From assembly GCF_022627325.1 (NCBI RefSeq), contig NZ_JAETZZ010000011.1, positions 181,215-245,214 of the forward strand: a stretch of 64,000 nt of DNA, read 5' to 3'. Made by a program: the position numbers and the translations under genes. A model generated the notes under the pieces. It ran no database searches and was not told where the DNA came from. It worked only from the letters and a program-made list of their open reading frames with translations. Shown here piece after piece: positions 51,196-59,286 of the stretch. Each line of letters begins with the position of its first letter. Positions within the stretch are counted from its first letter, which is position 1. Source of the stretch: Pseudomonas putida. GTDB taxonomy: Bacteria > Pseudomonadota > Gammaproteobacteria > Pseudomonadales > Pseudomonadaceae.

Positions 51196-51291
51196 CTCGA
51201 AGCGAGTGGGGAGATTCATTAGCGGGCTCTCAACTGAATTTTTCTCGCATCCGACCCCTCCATATGGCATGGCCTAAAGGGAGGGATTCTT

Positions 51292-51585
51292 GTGTCAGCA
51301 CTTCAACTGTACGTGATCGAGTATGAACTGCACGGCGATCATCGGACATTCATCATCCGTCTCGAGAAGATGGATAACGCTACTGCTTGGCACTGGGCGA
51401 GCTGCGATGCTGGTGTCGGCATCATTCCCAGATTTGGTCAGCACAACATCAAGCTGGTGAGTCGGCCTTTGGCCGAGCGCTATGGCATCTCCGAGGTGAG
51501 ATGGAGGTTAGCGGGGCAGGGGCCGGAGTTCATACCTCCCCCTGTTGATTTCAAGAAGTTCTCAGAAGGGGCAGGTGGCGCGTAG
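51292..51585 (+). CDS. DUF6555-like conserved Pseudomonas protein
   Basis: A 97-residue protein with DHRTFIIRLEKMDNATAWHW followed by ASCDAGVGIIPRFGQ, the pattern of a small family common in pseudomonads (I recall it as DUF6555). GTG 51292 has AGGGAGGG upstream, a strong ribosome site. It begins a run of small same-direction genes up to the endonuclease III-like gene. The function is unknown. Confidence 0.7.
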   Translation: MSALQLYVIEYELHGDHRTFIIRLEKMDNATAWHWASCDAGVGIIPRFGQHNIKLVSRPLAERYGISEVRWRLAGQGPEFIPPPVDFKKFSEGAGGA

Positions 51586-51614
51586 CGCCATGCAGATCAA
51601 ACTGGAGGTTAGCT

Positions 51615-51773
51615 ATGCAACCTAAGACTGAGGGCCCGGAAGAAAAAGGGCCTAGCGATGTCCCATTTATCAACGACCCGGAAAAGCCCACGTCGCCGCC
51701 TTTGAATGATGCCGATGCCACGGACGCAGCAGAGGCGGAGGAAGACATTCAAGACTACGCAGAGTCGATCTAG
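51615..51773 (+). CDS. Small acidic disordered protein, 52 residues
   Basis: Starts MQPKTEGPEEKGPSDVPFIN and is rich in Pro, Glu, Asp and Ala throughout, so probably disordered. GGAGG lies a few bases before ATG 51615. It lies 29 bases after the DUF6555-like gene and 16 bases before the DUF2188-like gene, which suggests one operon. No family is recognised beyond frequent occurrence next to such stress genes. Confidence 0.55.
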   Translation: MQPKTEGPEEKGPSDVPFINDPEKPTSPPLNDADATDAAEAEEDIQDYAESI

Positions 51774-51789
51774 ATCCGAGGAGCTACGC

Positions 51790-52014
51790 ATGGATACCTA
51801 TCACCTGAGCCCAACCGCCGATGGCTGGGAACTCAAAAAAGCGGGCGCTGAACGTGCTTCGAAGCGTGCCCCCACCAAGCAAGAACTGGTTAGCTCACTG
51901 TCCGACTTCTTTCACGGCAAAACAGCATCGGTGAAGATCCACAAGTCGGATGGCACCATCGAAGAAGAACGCACCTACCCGCGTTCGGCTGATCCGAGGC
52001 GTTCAAAAGGGTGA
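51790..52014 (+). CDS. DUF2188-like protein
   Basis: A 74-residue protein: YHLSPTADGWELKKAGAERA, then a helix with KRAPTKQELVSSLSDFF, then VKIHKSDGTIEEERTYP. The 'GW.L...GA.RA......K..A.......G.....H...G.I..ERTY' layout is that of DUF2188, a compact beta-alpha-beta domain. Its stop overlaps the GTG start of the endonuclease III-like gene. Confidence 0.72.
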   Translation: MDTYHLSPTADGWELKKAGAERASKRAPTKQELVSSLSDFFHGKTASVKIHKSDGTIEEERTYPRSADPRRSKG

Positions 52015-52451
52015 TCTCAGTCACCGCAAGTGACCTTGGAATTGAGCTAAGCGACGCGAGCAGTCACGGTTTGTACAAGTGGCTGCTCGCAAGCTTTCTT
52101 ATCGCTAAAAGGATTCGCTCAACTGTCGCGGTGGAGGCCTATCGGAGCTTGGTTGATCGGCATGGCCTGGACACCCCCGCCAGGCTCGCCCGATGCTCTC
52201 ACCAACAGCTGGTCGTATGGCTTGGCCAAGCTGGTTATGCCAGATATGACCAGTCCACTGCGAGACGATTGCATGCGTTGGGGACGGGGCTGTCCAGTGA
52301 TTTGGATGCTCAGCTCAGCAGCTTACGCCAGGGTCTCATTGACCTGCCCACATTCCAACGCTGGCTTTTAAGTTTTGAGGGAATTGGCATTAAAACTTTG
52401 GAGATTTTCATGCGAGAAGCTGCCGCACTGCTCGATAACGAGAGGCTGTAA
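52011..52451 (+). CDS. Endonuclease III-like / HhH protein
   Basis: A 146-residue protein with helical DNA-glycosylase-like features: an N-terminal YKWLLASFLIAKRIRSTVA helix, a middle ARCSHQQLVVWLGQAGYARY, and a helix-hairpin-helix-like SFEGIGIKTLEIFMREAAAL at the end. No Lys/Asp catalytic pair of full-length endonuclease III and no iron-sulfur cysteines are visible, so the enzyme activity is uncertain. GTG 52011 overlaps the previous stop (GTGA), showing translational coupling. Similar short proteins occur with DNA-repair and stress genes of pseudomonads. Confidence 0.65.
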   Translation: MISVTASDLGIELSDASSHGLYKWLLASFLIAKRIRSTVAVEAYRSLVDRHGLDTPARLARCSHQQLVVWLGQAGYARYDQSTARRLHALGTGLSSDLDAQLSSLRQGLIDLPTFQRWLLSFEGIGIKTLEIFMREAAALLDNERL

Positions 52452-52738
52452 GGGCTCTTGGAAGGGCACGACTGAGACCGCCGCCCGAGGATATCAGTGC
52501 GAGCCTAAGTGCATGCCAGCGTTGGAACTTTACGCAATCAACTGCCACGCCAGGGCGAGCCCGGCCGATACTATCCTCAAGATGAACAGACCCAACGGCA
52601 GAGCACTATGGCGTTTCCGCAGTACGGAGGTGCGTTTCGAGCGGCGTATCATCATGATTGCGTGCGGATGGCCATATGCCTTCATCGACCCGATGCCTTT
52701 AGCATGGAACACTGGAATATCTCAGGACGGGAGGTTCC
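52452..52738. other. Gap before response regulator, no supported gene
   Basis: A minus-strand frame at 52530-52712 could encode a 60-residue protein with one hydrophobic helix (LPLGLFILRIVSAGLALAWQ), but no ribosome site is convincing. Top-strand frames overlap and look random. Confidence 0.3.
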
Positions 52739-53170
52739 ATGAAGCTCGAGGCCGAAGGACTATCGCTACGCGGACACACAGCGCTGGTCGTGGAAGACGA
52801 TGTAACACTCAGAACGCTGCTCGTAGACATCCTGATTGAGCTCGGTGCTCATGCGTGTGGTTTTGGTAATGCGGAGGATGCCCTCATCCATCTTCTTGAA
52901 AACCACGGCAACTGTTCGTTGATAATCGCCGACCACGGTGTGCCTGGCACACTCAAGGGAGTGGAGTTCCTGCAGATGGTGGGGGAAAAGTGGCCCGACA
53001 TTCCCACTATTCTGACTTCCGGTTTCCAGTTGGAGAGCTTAGGTGAGGGTCTATCCAGTGAATTCTTATTCAAACCATGGTCGGTCGAAGAGCTGATTGC
53101 GACAATCGCCAATGCCTTGGTTCGCAAGCCCGGTACTACGCAGCAGGACGTTGATCAACATCCTGCATGA
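52739..53170 (+). CDS. Single-domain response regulator (A)
   Basis: A 143-residue receiver domain without an output domain. The acidic pair is in ALVVEDD (residues ~17-22), the phosphorylation Asp in IIADHGVPG, the switch Thr/Ser in ILTSGF and the invariant Lys in FKPW. Such stand-alone receivers act through partner kinases or relay phosphates. GGGAGG lies before ATG 52739. It converges on response regulator B, overlapping it by 35 bases, and the shared bases form a palindrome that gives both proteins a DVDQ-type tail. No histidine kinase is encoded in the window. Confidence 0.85.
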   Translation: MKLEAEGLSLRGHTALVVEDDVTLRTLLVDILIELGAHACGFGNAEDALIHLLENHGNCSLIIADHGVPGTLKGVEFLQMVGEKWPDIPTILTSGFQLESLGEGLSSEFLFKPWSVEELIATIANALVRKPGTTQQDVDQHPA

Positions 53171-53540
53171 GATGAGGCTTCACGCACTCTATGAAACGTT
53201 CTAGCGGCCAGGGTTTTTGGAGGAAGTGGATGCCTTGGGGTAGTGCCTCACTCATTTCAGGGTGATAGCCGCTGGATACGATGACGTCGGTGTCTGGCAG
53301 TTCCTTACGTGCGATCCAAGCCAGGTTCAATCCTGTCGAGACTCCCGGAGTCCGGACATCGGTAATCACCAGTGACCATGGTTGCAGTCTCAGCATCGCA
53401 ATGCCTTCATCGGCAGTCGCCAGCGCAGTCACGGCTGCGCCTAGATCCTCCAGCAGCATCGTGATCATTTCTCGGAGGGCGGGTTCATCCTCCACCAGAA
53501 GAACGGAGGGAGGCATATCGGCGAGTTTTGGCTCAATCAT
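53136..53540 (-). CDS. Single-domain response regulator (B)
   Basis: A 134-residue receiver domain with acidic pair VLLVEDEP, phospho-acceptor Asp in VITDVRTPG, IVSSGYHPE for the switch Ser and Lys in FLQKPWPLE. It is a paralog of response regulator A, which it meets tail to tail. ATG 53540 (MIEPKLADMP) has GAG 7 bases upstream, whereas the longer frame to 53582 lacks a good site. Both receivers likely belong to an orphan stress-signalling pathway; their kinase lies elsewhere. Confidence 0.83.
   Translation of the reverse strand: MIEPKLADMPPSVLLVEDEPALREMITMLLEDLGAAVTALATADEGIAMLRLQPWSLVITDVRTPGVSTGLNLAWIARKELPDTDVIVSSGYHPEMSEALPQGIHFLQKPWPLERFIECVKPHLMQDVDQRPAA
53143..53166. repeat. Palindrome in the overlap of two convergent receiver genes
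   Basis: GCAGGACGTTGA and TCAACATCCTGC are inverse copies with one mismatch, centred between 53154 and 53155. Both genes read through it, so each protein ends in near-identical residues (QDVDQHPA and QDVDQRPAA). In RNA it would form a 12-bp hairpin at the end of both messages. Confidence 0.75.
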
Positions 53541-53677
53541 CAGGGTACTCTTTTCCAAGCGCACGTGAATAAAGCCATCCATCCTCGAACCGCCGCAACG
53601 GAATGGCGATGCGCGATATCATTCCGACATCGCTTCGCCGGGAAAATTCACTCGCATTATCTGAAAGAAATTTCACC

Positions 53678-54091
53678 TCATTTTCTAGCGTCTTCGCTGG
53701 GCGCTTGAGTGGAATCGGCGTCGGCCTTAGGTACTTCCTGATCACATTTCTCGCCCATCGCCCGGTACTCCTTTCGCAGCGCATGCAACTGCTTGTTGTC
53801 CAGCGCTTCGAGGTCAAGGACGGATCGCTCGGCAGGCTTTGTCGCCCGGATCAGCTCGTCCAGCTTGAGATGGATGATGTCGTTGTCCCGGTTTTGAGTG
53901 TTCTGAATTAGGAAGACCATCAGGAATGTGATGATCGTGGTAGAAGTGTTGATAATCAGCTGCCACGTATCGTTGTAATGAAACCAAGGGCCGGAGGCTG
54001 CCCACATCGTGATTAGTACGATGGCAATGAGAAAGGTGCTTGGCCTGCCTGCGTGGTCTGACAGCCGTTGGCAGAATTGCGCGAATTTCAT
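53678..54091 (-). CDS. Low-affinity iron permease-like membrane protein
   Basis: A 137-residue protein with two hydrophobic helices (STFLIAIVLITMWAASGPWF and LIINTSTTIITFLMVFLIQN), followed by QNRDNDIIHLKLDELIRATK and a charged tail. This is the signature of the bacterial low-affinity iron permease (Fet4-like) family, although transport activity of these short proteins is little tested. GAGGGAGA precedes ATG 54091. It is upstream of response regulator B on the same strand, with a 138-base gap. Confidence 0.8.
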   Translation of the reverse strand: MKFAQFCQRLSDHAGRPSTFLIAIVLITMWAASGPWFHYNDTWQLIINTSTTIITFLMVFLIQNTQNRDNDIIHLKLDELIRATKPAERSVLDLEALDNKQLHALRKEYRAMGEKCDQEVPKADADSTQAPSEDARK

Positions 54092-54253
54092 GATGCTCTC
54101 CCTCTGATACGTTGCGCTTACTCAGTTGACCGCCCGCGTGATCAGAAATCATTTTTTACATTTGGCGGATGCTGCGAAAGATGGGCACGATCACTTTGAA
54201 CAGCAGCGGCGCAAGCAGGGTCAACCGCTACGACTTTGCTTTGGAGGGTAGTC

Positions 54254-55300
54254 ATGGAAGTCGAGCCGCTGTTGACAGAGCTCTTGATGGCGCGTGGCCC
54301 AGGTGGGCAGGAAGATGAGGTACGTTCGATTTGTCTGCGAGAGCTCACTGCATTCTGTGATGACTTGAAAGTCGACAGGGCGGGGAACGTCATAGGCCTG
54401 ATCAAGGCTGCGCATGACAGTGATTCTGGCGAGGCAGTCAGGGTCATGGCGCACCTGGATGAAATCGCCATGATCGTGAGAACGGTCGAGGCTGATGGGA
54501 CGCTTAAGGTCGTCGCGCTTGGTGGCGCTCAGCCGATTTGCTTTGGTGCTTGCCCAGTCGACATGCTGGGCGACCGGACGACACTTCCGGGCGTTCTGTC
54601 CTACGGCTCGATGCACAACAGTGGCAGCACCCCCACGGGCCGAGACGTATTGGCCGGCGACGTCCACTGGAATGATGTTCATGTGGTTACTCGCCTAACC
54701 AAAGCCGCCTTGGAAGAAGCGGGTATACGACCAGGGTCGCGCGTGGTGCTGAGTCAGCACTGGCGCAGGCCATTCATCGTCAACGACTGCATTGCCGCAC
54801 ATTTCCTTGATGATCGAGCGCCTGTCACCGCCGTGATTCATTCCGCTGCTTTGCTCAGCCAGCGTCGGCATTTGCTCAAGCAGGATGTCTGGGTGGTGTT
54901 GACCACACTCGAGGAGGAGTCCAACGCTGGGGCAATGTATGCAGCCCGTACGTTACCGGGAGATACCACCATCGCGGTTGAAGTAGCGCCCGTACTAACT
55001 GAGTACGACACGCGGCTATGCGCAGACCCGATTATCAATACCGGCGATCAGAAGGGCTACTACAGCCGGACGGTGATCCATGGCTTGCTCGAGGCTTCCC
55101 GTCGTGCCGGCTACGAACCCCAGGCAGCTTTACTGTTGGACTTCGCCTCGGATGCCAGTGCCGTAATGAGCGCAGGAGTCTGCGCGCGTGCGGGCTGCAT
55201 TGCCATTCCAACTGAAAACACGCATGGGTTCGAGTTGATCCATTCGCAGGGGATTTCAGCCTGCGCCGCGACGCTCGACGAGTATCTGATCGACCCTTAG
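54254..55300 (+). CDS. M42-family metallo-aminopeptidase
   Basis: A 348-residue peptidase of the M42 (glutamyl aminopeptidase/cellulase M) fold. Candidate zinc ligands are His in MAHLDEIAM, Asp in NDCIAAHFLDDR, the Glu pair in TTLEEESNAGA, Asp/Glu in AVEVAPV and His in PTENTHGFELIH. Such enzymes are cytosolic and dodecameric and trim peptides. Some are linked to the N-acetylglutaminylglutamine amide osmolyte, but no such genes are nearby. ATG 54254 with GGAGGG upstream is chosen over 54236. Confidence 0.83.
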   Translation: MEVEPLLTELLMARGPGGQEDEVRSICLRELTAFCDDLKVDRAGNVIGLIKAAHDSDSGEAVRVMAHLDEIAMIVRTVEADGTLKVVALGGAQPICFGACPVDMLGDRTTLPGVLSYGSMHNSGSTPTGRDVLAGDVHWNDVHVVTRLTKAALEEAGIRPGSRVVLSQHWRRPFIVNDCIAAHFLDDRAPVTAVIHSAALLSQRRHLLKQDVWVVLTTLEEESNAGAMYAARTLPGDTTIAVEVAPVLTEYDTRLCADPIINTGDQKGYYSRTVIHGLLEASRRAGYEPQAALLLDFASDASAVMSAGVCARAGCIAIPTENTHGFELIHSQGISACAATLDEYLIDP

Positions 55301-55319
55301 ACTACCTGTTTCAAGCTGG

Positions 55320-55592
55320 TCATGACCGCAGCTCGGCTGCTGTGTTCTTCCTCCAACCCCTGAGGTTCATAAGACACAGCACTACCTGAAGCACAATCAA
55401 TGCCCACGCTTGGGCATGCCATCCCCAGACCGTCCATAAAATGTTGCTTGCGATAAAGCAACAGAAGCCCACTTTGCGCCGCCCAGGGCGGTGCGATCCA
55501 ATACACCAGGCTGCCAGCACTGTGACCGCCATCGCTGGCCATTCCAGCAGCTCAACCCAATTTTCCATCAATCCATTCCAGACCGTTTCCAT
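55320..55592 (-). CDS. Small inner-membrane protein
   Basis: A 90-residue protein with three hydrophobic segments (LLEWPAMAVTVLAAWCIGS, GFCCFIASNILWTVWGWHAQ, ALIVLQVVLCLMNLRGW). The phrase 'GF..F..SN.LW...G........L..L' resembles small PnuC/SWEET-like membrane proteins. It converges with the M42 gene and overlaps no other supported gene. The function is unknown. Confidence 0.6.
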   Translation of the reverse strand: METVWNGLMENWVELLEWPAMAVTVLAAWCIGSHRPGRRKVGFCCFIASNILWTVWGWHAQAWALIVLQVVLCLMNLRGWRKNTAAELRS

Positions 55593-55940
55593 AAACCTTG
55601 AGCCATCTTCAAAGGGTCAATCCGTTTGTAGTAATCGGGATTCTCTCGGATTTGGAGTTCACTCTGGAGGACTGGGTTCCGCATACGATATGGCAGGTGA
55701 CGCGATCCATTAACGCTCAGAGTCGTAACCGCTGATTGCCAGGGGAGCGCGCATCGCAGCAAGAAAAGACCATGATTTTGGCGATGATGGAGCAGGGGCA
55801 GATTTTCGACACTAGCAAAATGCGAAACTGGCTGACCACCCACCGGAGTCTGATGCCTACATCAATAATTGAGCCTCACCACGCCCTTCTCCTTAGTTAA
55901 ATAGGGGGCGCCGTAGCCTGCCCGAGGCTCCTAGAGAATG
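55593..55940. other. Gap with no supported gene
   Basis: About 350 bases between the small membrane protein and the DUF421 gene. A minus-strand frame at 55568-55843 has no ribosome site and overlaps the membrane protein start. No hairpin with a T-run is seen. Confidence 0.35.
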
Positions 55941-56384
55941 TCACTCTTCGGGAATAATCGAGATCTTGCCGTTGCGCTCGACAATGGCAAATTTGATCTG
56001 CTCCACTTTTTCGATTCCCTGGCTATCGCGCGCAGATTCAAGAATATCGTCTTCAGTGAGTCGCGCTCGGTGCATACGGTGGTGCAGAAAACGGCCATGC
56101 TCAACGACCAGCGTAGCGTGGCCGTCCAGCAGTCGCGCCAAAGGCTTGGAATTGAGTTTCGCGAGCGACAGTCCGACATCCAGGACGATCAGCGTCGCGA
56201 TGACCAACATGGCATTGGTGAAGGAAAAATCATCGCCCAGCAAAGCCTGTTGGGTTGCTTCGCCGATGATTAGCAGCAGCACAAAATCAAAGGTCGTCAA
56301 GTCAGCTAAGGAACGTCTGCCTGCAACGCGAAACAACAGCATGAGGGCGATGTACATGCCGGCTGCGCGAAGGATTGAATCCAT
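55941..56384 (-). CDS. DUF421/YetF-like membrane protein
   Basis: A 147-residue protein: three N-terminal helices (MYIALMLLFRVAGRRSLADL, FDFVLLLIIGEATQQALL, MLVIATLIVLDVGLSL), then a soluble domain beginning LLDGHATLVVEHGRFLHHRM and ending FAIVERNGKISIIPEE. This is the DUF421 (YetF) architecture linked to spore or envelope stress in other bacteria. TAGGAGCG precedes ATG 56384. It is the last of three tightly spaced minus-strand genes (CinA-like, hypothetical, DUF421). Confidence 0.85.
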   Translation of the reverse strand: MDSILRAAGMYIALMLLFRVAGRRSLADLTTFDFVLLLIIGEATQQALLGDDFSFTNAMLVIATLIVLDVGLSLAKLNSKPLARLLDGHATLVVEHGRFLHHRMHRARLTEDDILESARDSQGIEKVEQIKFAIVERNGKISIIPEE

Positions 56385-56393
56385 TACTCGCTC

Positions 56394-56900
56394 CTAAGGG
56401 AATAGGAAGGTAGAGAAGTGGACTGCACTGGATGGGCCTGCGCGCACCGCGCATTCCAGTGTTCCAACATACTCGCTGCGTAAGGTCAGATAGAGCGTGG
56501 CAATGCCATCCTCGCTAGTTCCCAGTTGCAGCAAGATGGCCTTGCCCTGTGAGAGCGAGGCTTGTGGTTGAGGTTGTAAGGTTTCGATGCTGGCTTCGCG
56601 CAGTAGTGAACCATCGAGCTGCACCATGATGGGTTCTCGGGCGCTGCCCCGTACAGTGATGCGCAAGCTGTCAGTTGTGCCACTGCGGCTGAGGCGTTGA
56701 TACTCAACATGCAGACGGCCATCAGCGCTCGTGACCTGAGCATTGCTGAGTGGGCCATTACCGAATACGCCGGCCAATCCAAGTAAGACAATGACGATCA
56801 ACAGGTACCAACCGGTGCGTTCGAAGCGCCAGACGCGCTGCTGCATGGTCATGTCTTCCTGGACAGGCTGCTGTCTCGACACCAGTTCATCATCCGCCAT
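56394..56900 (-). CDS. Single-pass membrane protein, unknown
   Basis: A 168-residue protein with a cytosolic N-terminus (MADDELVSRQQPVQEDMTMQ), one helix (WYLLIVIVLLGLAGVFGNGP) and a periplasmic beta-rich domain. It lies 9 bases before the DUF421 gene and 11 bases after the CinA-like gene, so it is part of that operon. Such proteins often accompany DUF421 genes in Pseudomonas. No catalytic motif is seen. Confidence 0.7.
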   Translation of the reverse strand: MADDELVSRQQPVQEDMTMQQRVWRFERTGWYLLIVIVLLGLAGVFGNGPLSNAQVTSADGRLHVEYQRLSRSGTTDSLRITVRGSAREPIMVQLDGSLLREASIETLQPQPQASLSQGKAILLQLGTSEDGIATLYLTLRSEYVGTLECAVRAGPSSAVHFSTFLFP

Positions 56901-56911
56901 AGCCCTAATCC

Positions 56912-57460
56912 TCAGGCGCGCTCCCCACGAAGCCAGCGCTCGTGATAATGGATCAGGCGGGTCAGTCCGTAGACGGCCCCGTCATGCATGACTTGCGCTC
57001 GCTCTCCAAAAAAACGCTGGGTACGGGTAAATACGGCAATTGGTTCCCCGGCAAATGCCCACCCAAAGCACAGCGTGCCGGGTAGAACCTCAGATGCTGG
57101 GTTAGGCCCGGCTACACCGGTAGTTGCAATAACGACATTGGCATCGCTGTCCTTCAAAGCCCCTTGAGCCATCTCCCAGGCGACTGGTTCGCTCGTCAGC
57201 CCGTATCGTTCGATGGTCTCCGCGCTTACACCTAGCAGACGCTTCTTGGCGGAGGGGGAATACACTACGTAGCCGCTTTCAAGCACCTCGCCCGTTCCTG
57301 GGAATGCCGCTAGCAGAGCGACCATGCAGCCTGCTGTGCAGGACTCGGCAGTCGTGAGTACCAGATGCTGGTCTTTGAGGTATCCAAGCACGGCCAGTAC
57401 GGGATCACTTGCCATTCTGATGTCGACTCGTTGTTCTTTTATGGTGGACGTGTCGGCCAT
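56912..57460 (-). CDS. CinA-family protein (nicotinamide-nucleotide amidase domain)
   Basis: A 182-residue protein consisting of only the CinA C-terminal domain. It shows TTAESCTAGCMVALLAAFPG (catalytic Ser and surrounding residues), ESGYVVYSPSAKKRLLGVS, SEPVAWEMAQGALKDSDANV and VIATTGVAGPNPASEVLPGT. PncC-type members deamidate nicotinamide mononucleotide; the N-terminal domain of full CinA is absent. The ATG at 57460 has a weak ribosome site; 57415 is an alternative. It is first in the operon with the two membrane proteins. The extended N-terminus and GPNPAS variant suggest a subgroup separate from housekeeping PncC. Confidence 0.82.
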   Translation of the reverse strand: MADTSTIKEQRVDIRMASDPVLAVLGYLKDQHLVLTTAESCTAGCMVALLAAFPGTGEVLESGYVVYSPSAKKRLLGVSAETIERYGLTSEPVAWEMAQGALKDSDANVVIATTGVAGPNPASEVLPGTLCFGWAFAGEPIAVFTRTQRFFGERAQVMHDGAVYGLTRLIHYHERWLRGERA

Positions 57461-57599
57461 GTAAATGGTTCACCGGTTCAGCGTATGTTCGCTTGGGTTC
57501 TTGACTTGAACTTCATTTCCCGCGTGAGCATCAATTTAGGTAGCACGGAGCTGTGCTCCGAAGTGTTATTTGAATGACAAAGATAAGGGTAGGGTAGCC

Positions 57600-57764
57600 A
57601 TGAAAAAGCACACTGACACTGGGCATAGGCCAAAGGCCCCGTCAAAATCCCAGGGGGAAGAAGAACGCGACAAGGATGCTCATCGACCGGACGGCTCATC
57701 AGGCACCGATCATGATTCGACCGCACAGAAAGCAGCGCGTAATGGAGGGGAGAAGAAGCACTGA
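57600..57764 (+). CDS. Small hydrophilic stress-type protein
   Basis: A 54-residue protein (MKKHTDTGHRPKAPSKSQGE...) almost without hydrophobic residues, rich in Lys, His, Asp and Gly, and so likely disordered. The ATG at 57600 follows a repeated AGGGTAGGGTAG stretch; the frame can be extended to 57570, where the site is poor. Similar small hydrophilic proteins accompany catalase and ferritin-like genes in pseudomonads. Confidence 0.55.
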   Translation: MKKHTDTGHRPKAPSKSQGEEERDKDAHRPDGSSGTDHDSTAQKAARNGGEKKH

Positions 57765-57794
57765 GGCCAGCAACAGCTGGCCTCAGTGCTTTCA

Positions 57795-58605
57795 TCAGAG
57801 GATGGGTTTGCCGCCGGTTATCCCGTAGCGTGAACCCGAGATGTAGCTGGCCTCATCAGAACCCAGCAAGACATAAATCGGCGCGACCTCCACCGGTTGC
57901 CCTGGTCGCCCCATTGGGTAACTTGAACCGAAATTCTTCACGGCTTCTTCCGGCATGGTGGCAGGTATCAGCGGTGTCCAGATCGGGCCGGGGGCTACGC
58001 TGTTGACCCGTATGCCTTGCTTGCCGAGCAGCTGGGCGAGGCCGGAGGTGAAATTTGCAATCGCACCTTTGGTGGCGGCATACGCCAACAGGCTGGGTGA
58101 TGGGGCGTCGGAATTGACCGAGCTGGTGATGATCGAACCGCCTTTTGGCATCGAAGGCAATGCGCGTTGGCAAATCCGGAAAATGGCGGTGATGTTGGTA
58201 TCGAAGGTCTTCACTCATTCATCGTCGTCAATTTCGGCCAGGCTTTCATGGGCCATCTGGAACGCGGCGTTGTTCACCAGGATATCGATGCGACCGAACC
58301 GCGCCACGGTCTTGTCGACAACGTCGTAGCAATGCTGTTTGTGTGCGAGGTCGCCAGGCAGCAGCAGGCACTGGCGGCCAGCGGCCTCGACCCAGCGCGC
58401 TGTTTCCTGAGCATCTTCGTGTTCATTCAAGTGGGCAATGGCAACGTCGGCGCCCTAGCGGGCGCAGGCAATAGCCACCGCGCGCCCGATGCCGCTTTCG
58501 GCGCCGGTGATCAGGGCGATTTTGCCTTCGAGCCGATTGTTGCCGATGTAGGTCTGCTCACCGCAGTCTGGATACCCATTCGTTTCGAGAACCTCATCCT
58601 AGGCC
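57795..58605 (-). pseudogene. Short-chain dehydrogenase/reductase with nonsense mutations
   Basis: The minus strand encodes an SDR: RLEGKIALITGAESGIGRAV (cofactor site), DILVNNAAFQ, SIITSSVNSDAPSPSLLAYAA with TKGAIANFTSG (catalytic Ser, Tyr, Lys), VNSVAPGPIWTPLIPATMPE and the end SGSRYGITGGKPIL. Two in-frame stops break it: TAG between CAR and GADVAIAH near 58456, where homologs have a Glu, and TGA at 58215-58217 between DDDE and VKTFDTN, where Trp is usual. A further stop near 58600 removes the usual N-terminus. All catalytic residues lie after the breaks, so a shortened protein from an internal start would lack the cofactor site. It is probably dead. Confidence 0.85.
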
Positions 58606-58675
58606 ACTAAAGCTGCTCTTCTGAACCTTTGAGGCATTGACGACTCAACCGAGCATTGATGAGGGAGGGCTCGAG

Positions 58676-58942
58676 ATGCGCACCTTTGAGAGAGACCTCT
58701 TCGCACCTCAATCGTTAAAGCTCAAATGTTTGGCCGCGTGGTTTCGGGTGCTAGAGGACAGGGTATGGCGTATGGAATCGCCGGACGACTATCACGAGGA
58801 ATTGCTTCGACGGGCGGATGAAATGGATCGTCAAGGAATCATTTCCTGGCAGGAGTGGCGTGATCTACGTCTCCAGGCTGATGCTGCTTACCTCAGAGCG
58901 GTAGCCGGGGACGATTTTCCCTCACGGTTTTTCGGGAGTTGA
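58676..58942 (+). CDS. Hypothetical small protein
   Basis: An 88-residue soluble, mostly helical protein (MRTFERDLFAPQSLKLKCLA...; later DDYHEELLRRADEMDRQGII and SWQEWRDLRLQADAAYLRAV). ATG 58676 has GGGAGGG 6 bases upstream, so the TTG at 58637 is rejected. The style is typical of RpoS-type small proteins of pseudomonads. I do not recognise the family. Confidence 0.65.
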   Translation: MRTFERDLFAPQSLKLKCLAAWFRVLEDRVWRMESPDDYHEELLRRADEMDRQGIISWQEWRDLRLQADAAYLRAVAGDDFPSRFFGS

Positions 58943-59033
58943 GGTAGGGTATACCGCTGCGCTGCGCCCTGAGGTAGGGGAGGGCTTCATCGACGCCGCG
59001 CCGGTATCCACGTAGGTCAGTTCACATGACATG

Positions 59034-59267
59034 TCAGCCCTTACTGTGTTCGTCTGACGTCGGCCCAGTCCCGCGCTTAATCCCACGCGGCCCAGCTATT
59101 CCCCAAACGGCCAGTCCAACCAGCGGTAGAGCCAGGATCAGCAAGGCCCACATGGCTTTGGTCGCATCGGTCTTGTCGCTTCGAAACACGCTGACTATCG
59201 CCCACAGGTCGATCAACAAAAGAATCGTTGCTACCGCGATCCAGAAGTACGTACCAAGATCGTTCAT
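59034..59267 (-). CDS. PLDc_N-type small membrane protein
   Basis: A 77-residue protein with two helices: GTYFWIAVATILLLIDLWAI and AMWALLILALPLVGLAVWGI, ending in AGPRGIKR. This is the phospholipase D N-terminal-like (PLDc_N) two-helix module found as a stand-alone envelope protein. ATG 59267 with GGAGGA upstream is chosen over 59300. It lies 19 bases after the alcohol dehydrogenase gene on the same strand and may be co-transcribed. Confidence 0.75.
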   Translation of the reverse strand: MNDLGTYFWIAVATILLLIDLWAIVSVFRSDKTDATKAMWALLILALPLVGLAVWGIAGPRGIKRGTGPTSDEHSKG

Positions 59268-59286
59268 AGGTTTGTCCTCCGATGGC

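Noticed and set aside
52375..52839. A 154-residue top-strand frame overlapping the HhH and response-regulator genes
   Set aside because: It overlaps both neighbours in other frames and shows no motif; the flanking genes have good ribosome sites.
53533..53817. A minus-strand frame running from inside the iron-permease-like gene toward response regulator B
   Set aside because: It uses a different frame from the permease, has no ribosome site and only resembles a protein in its last residues by chance.
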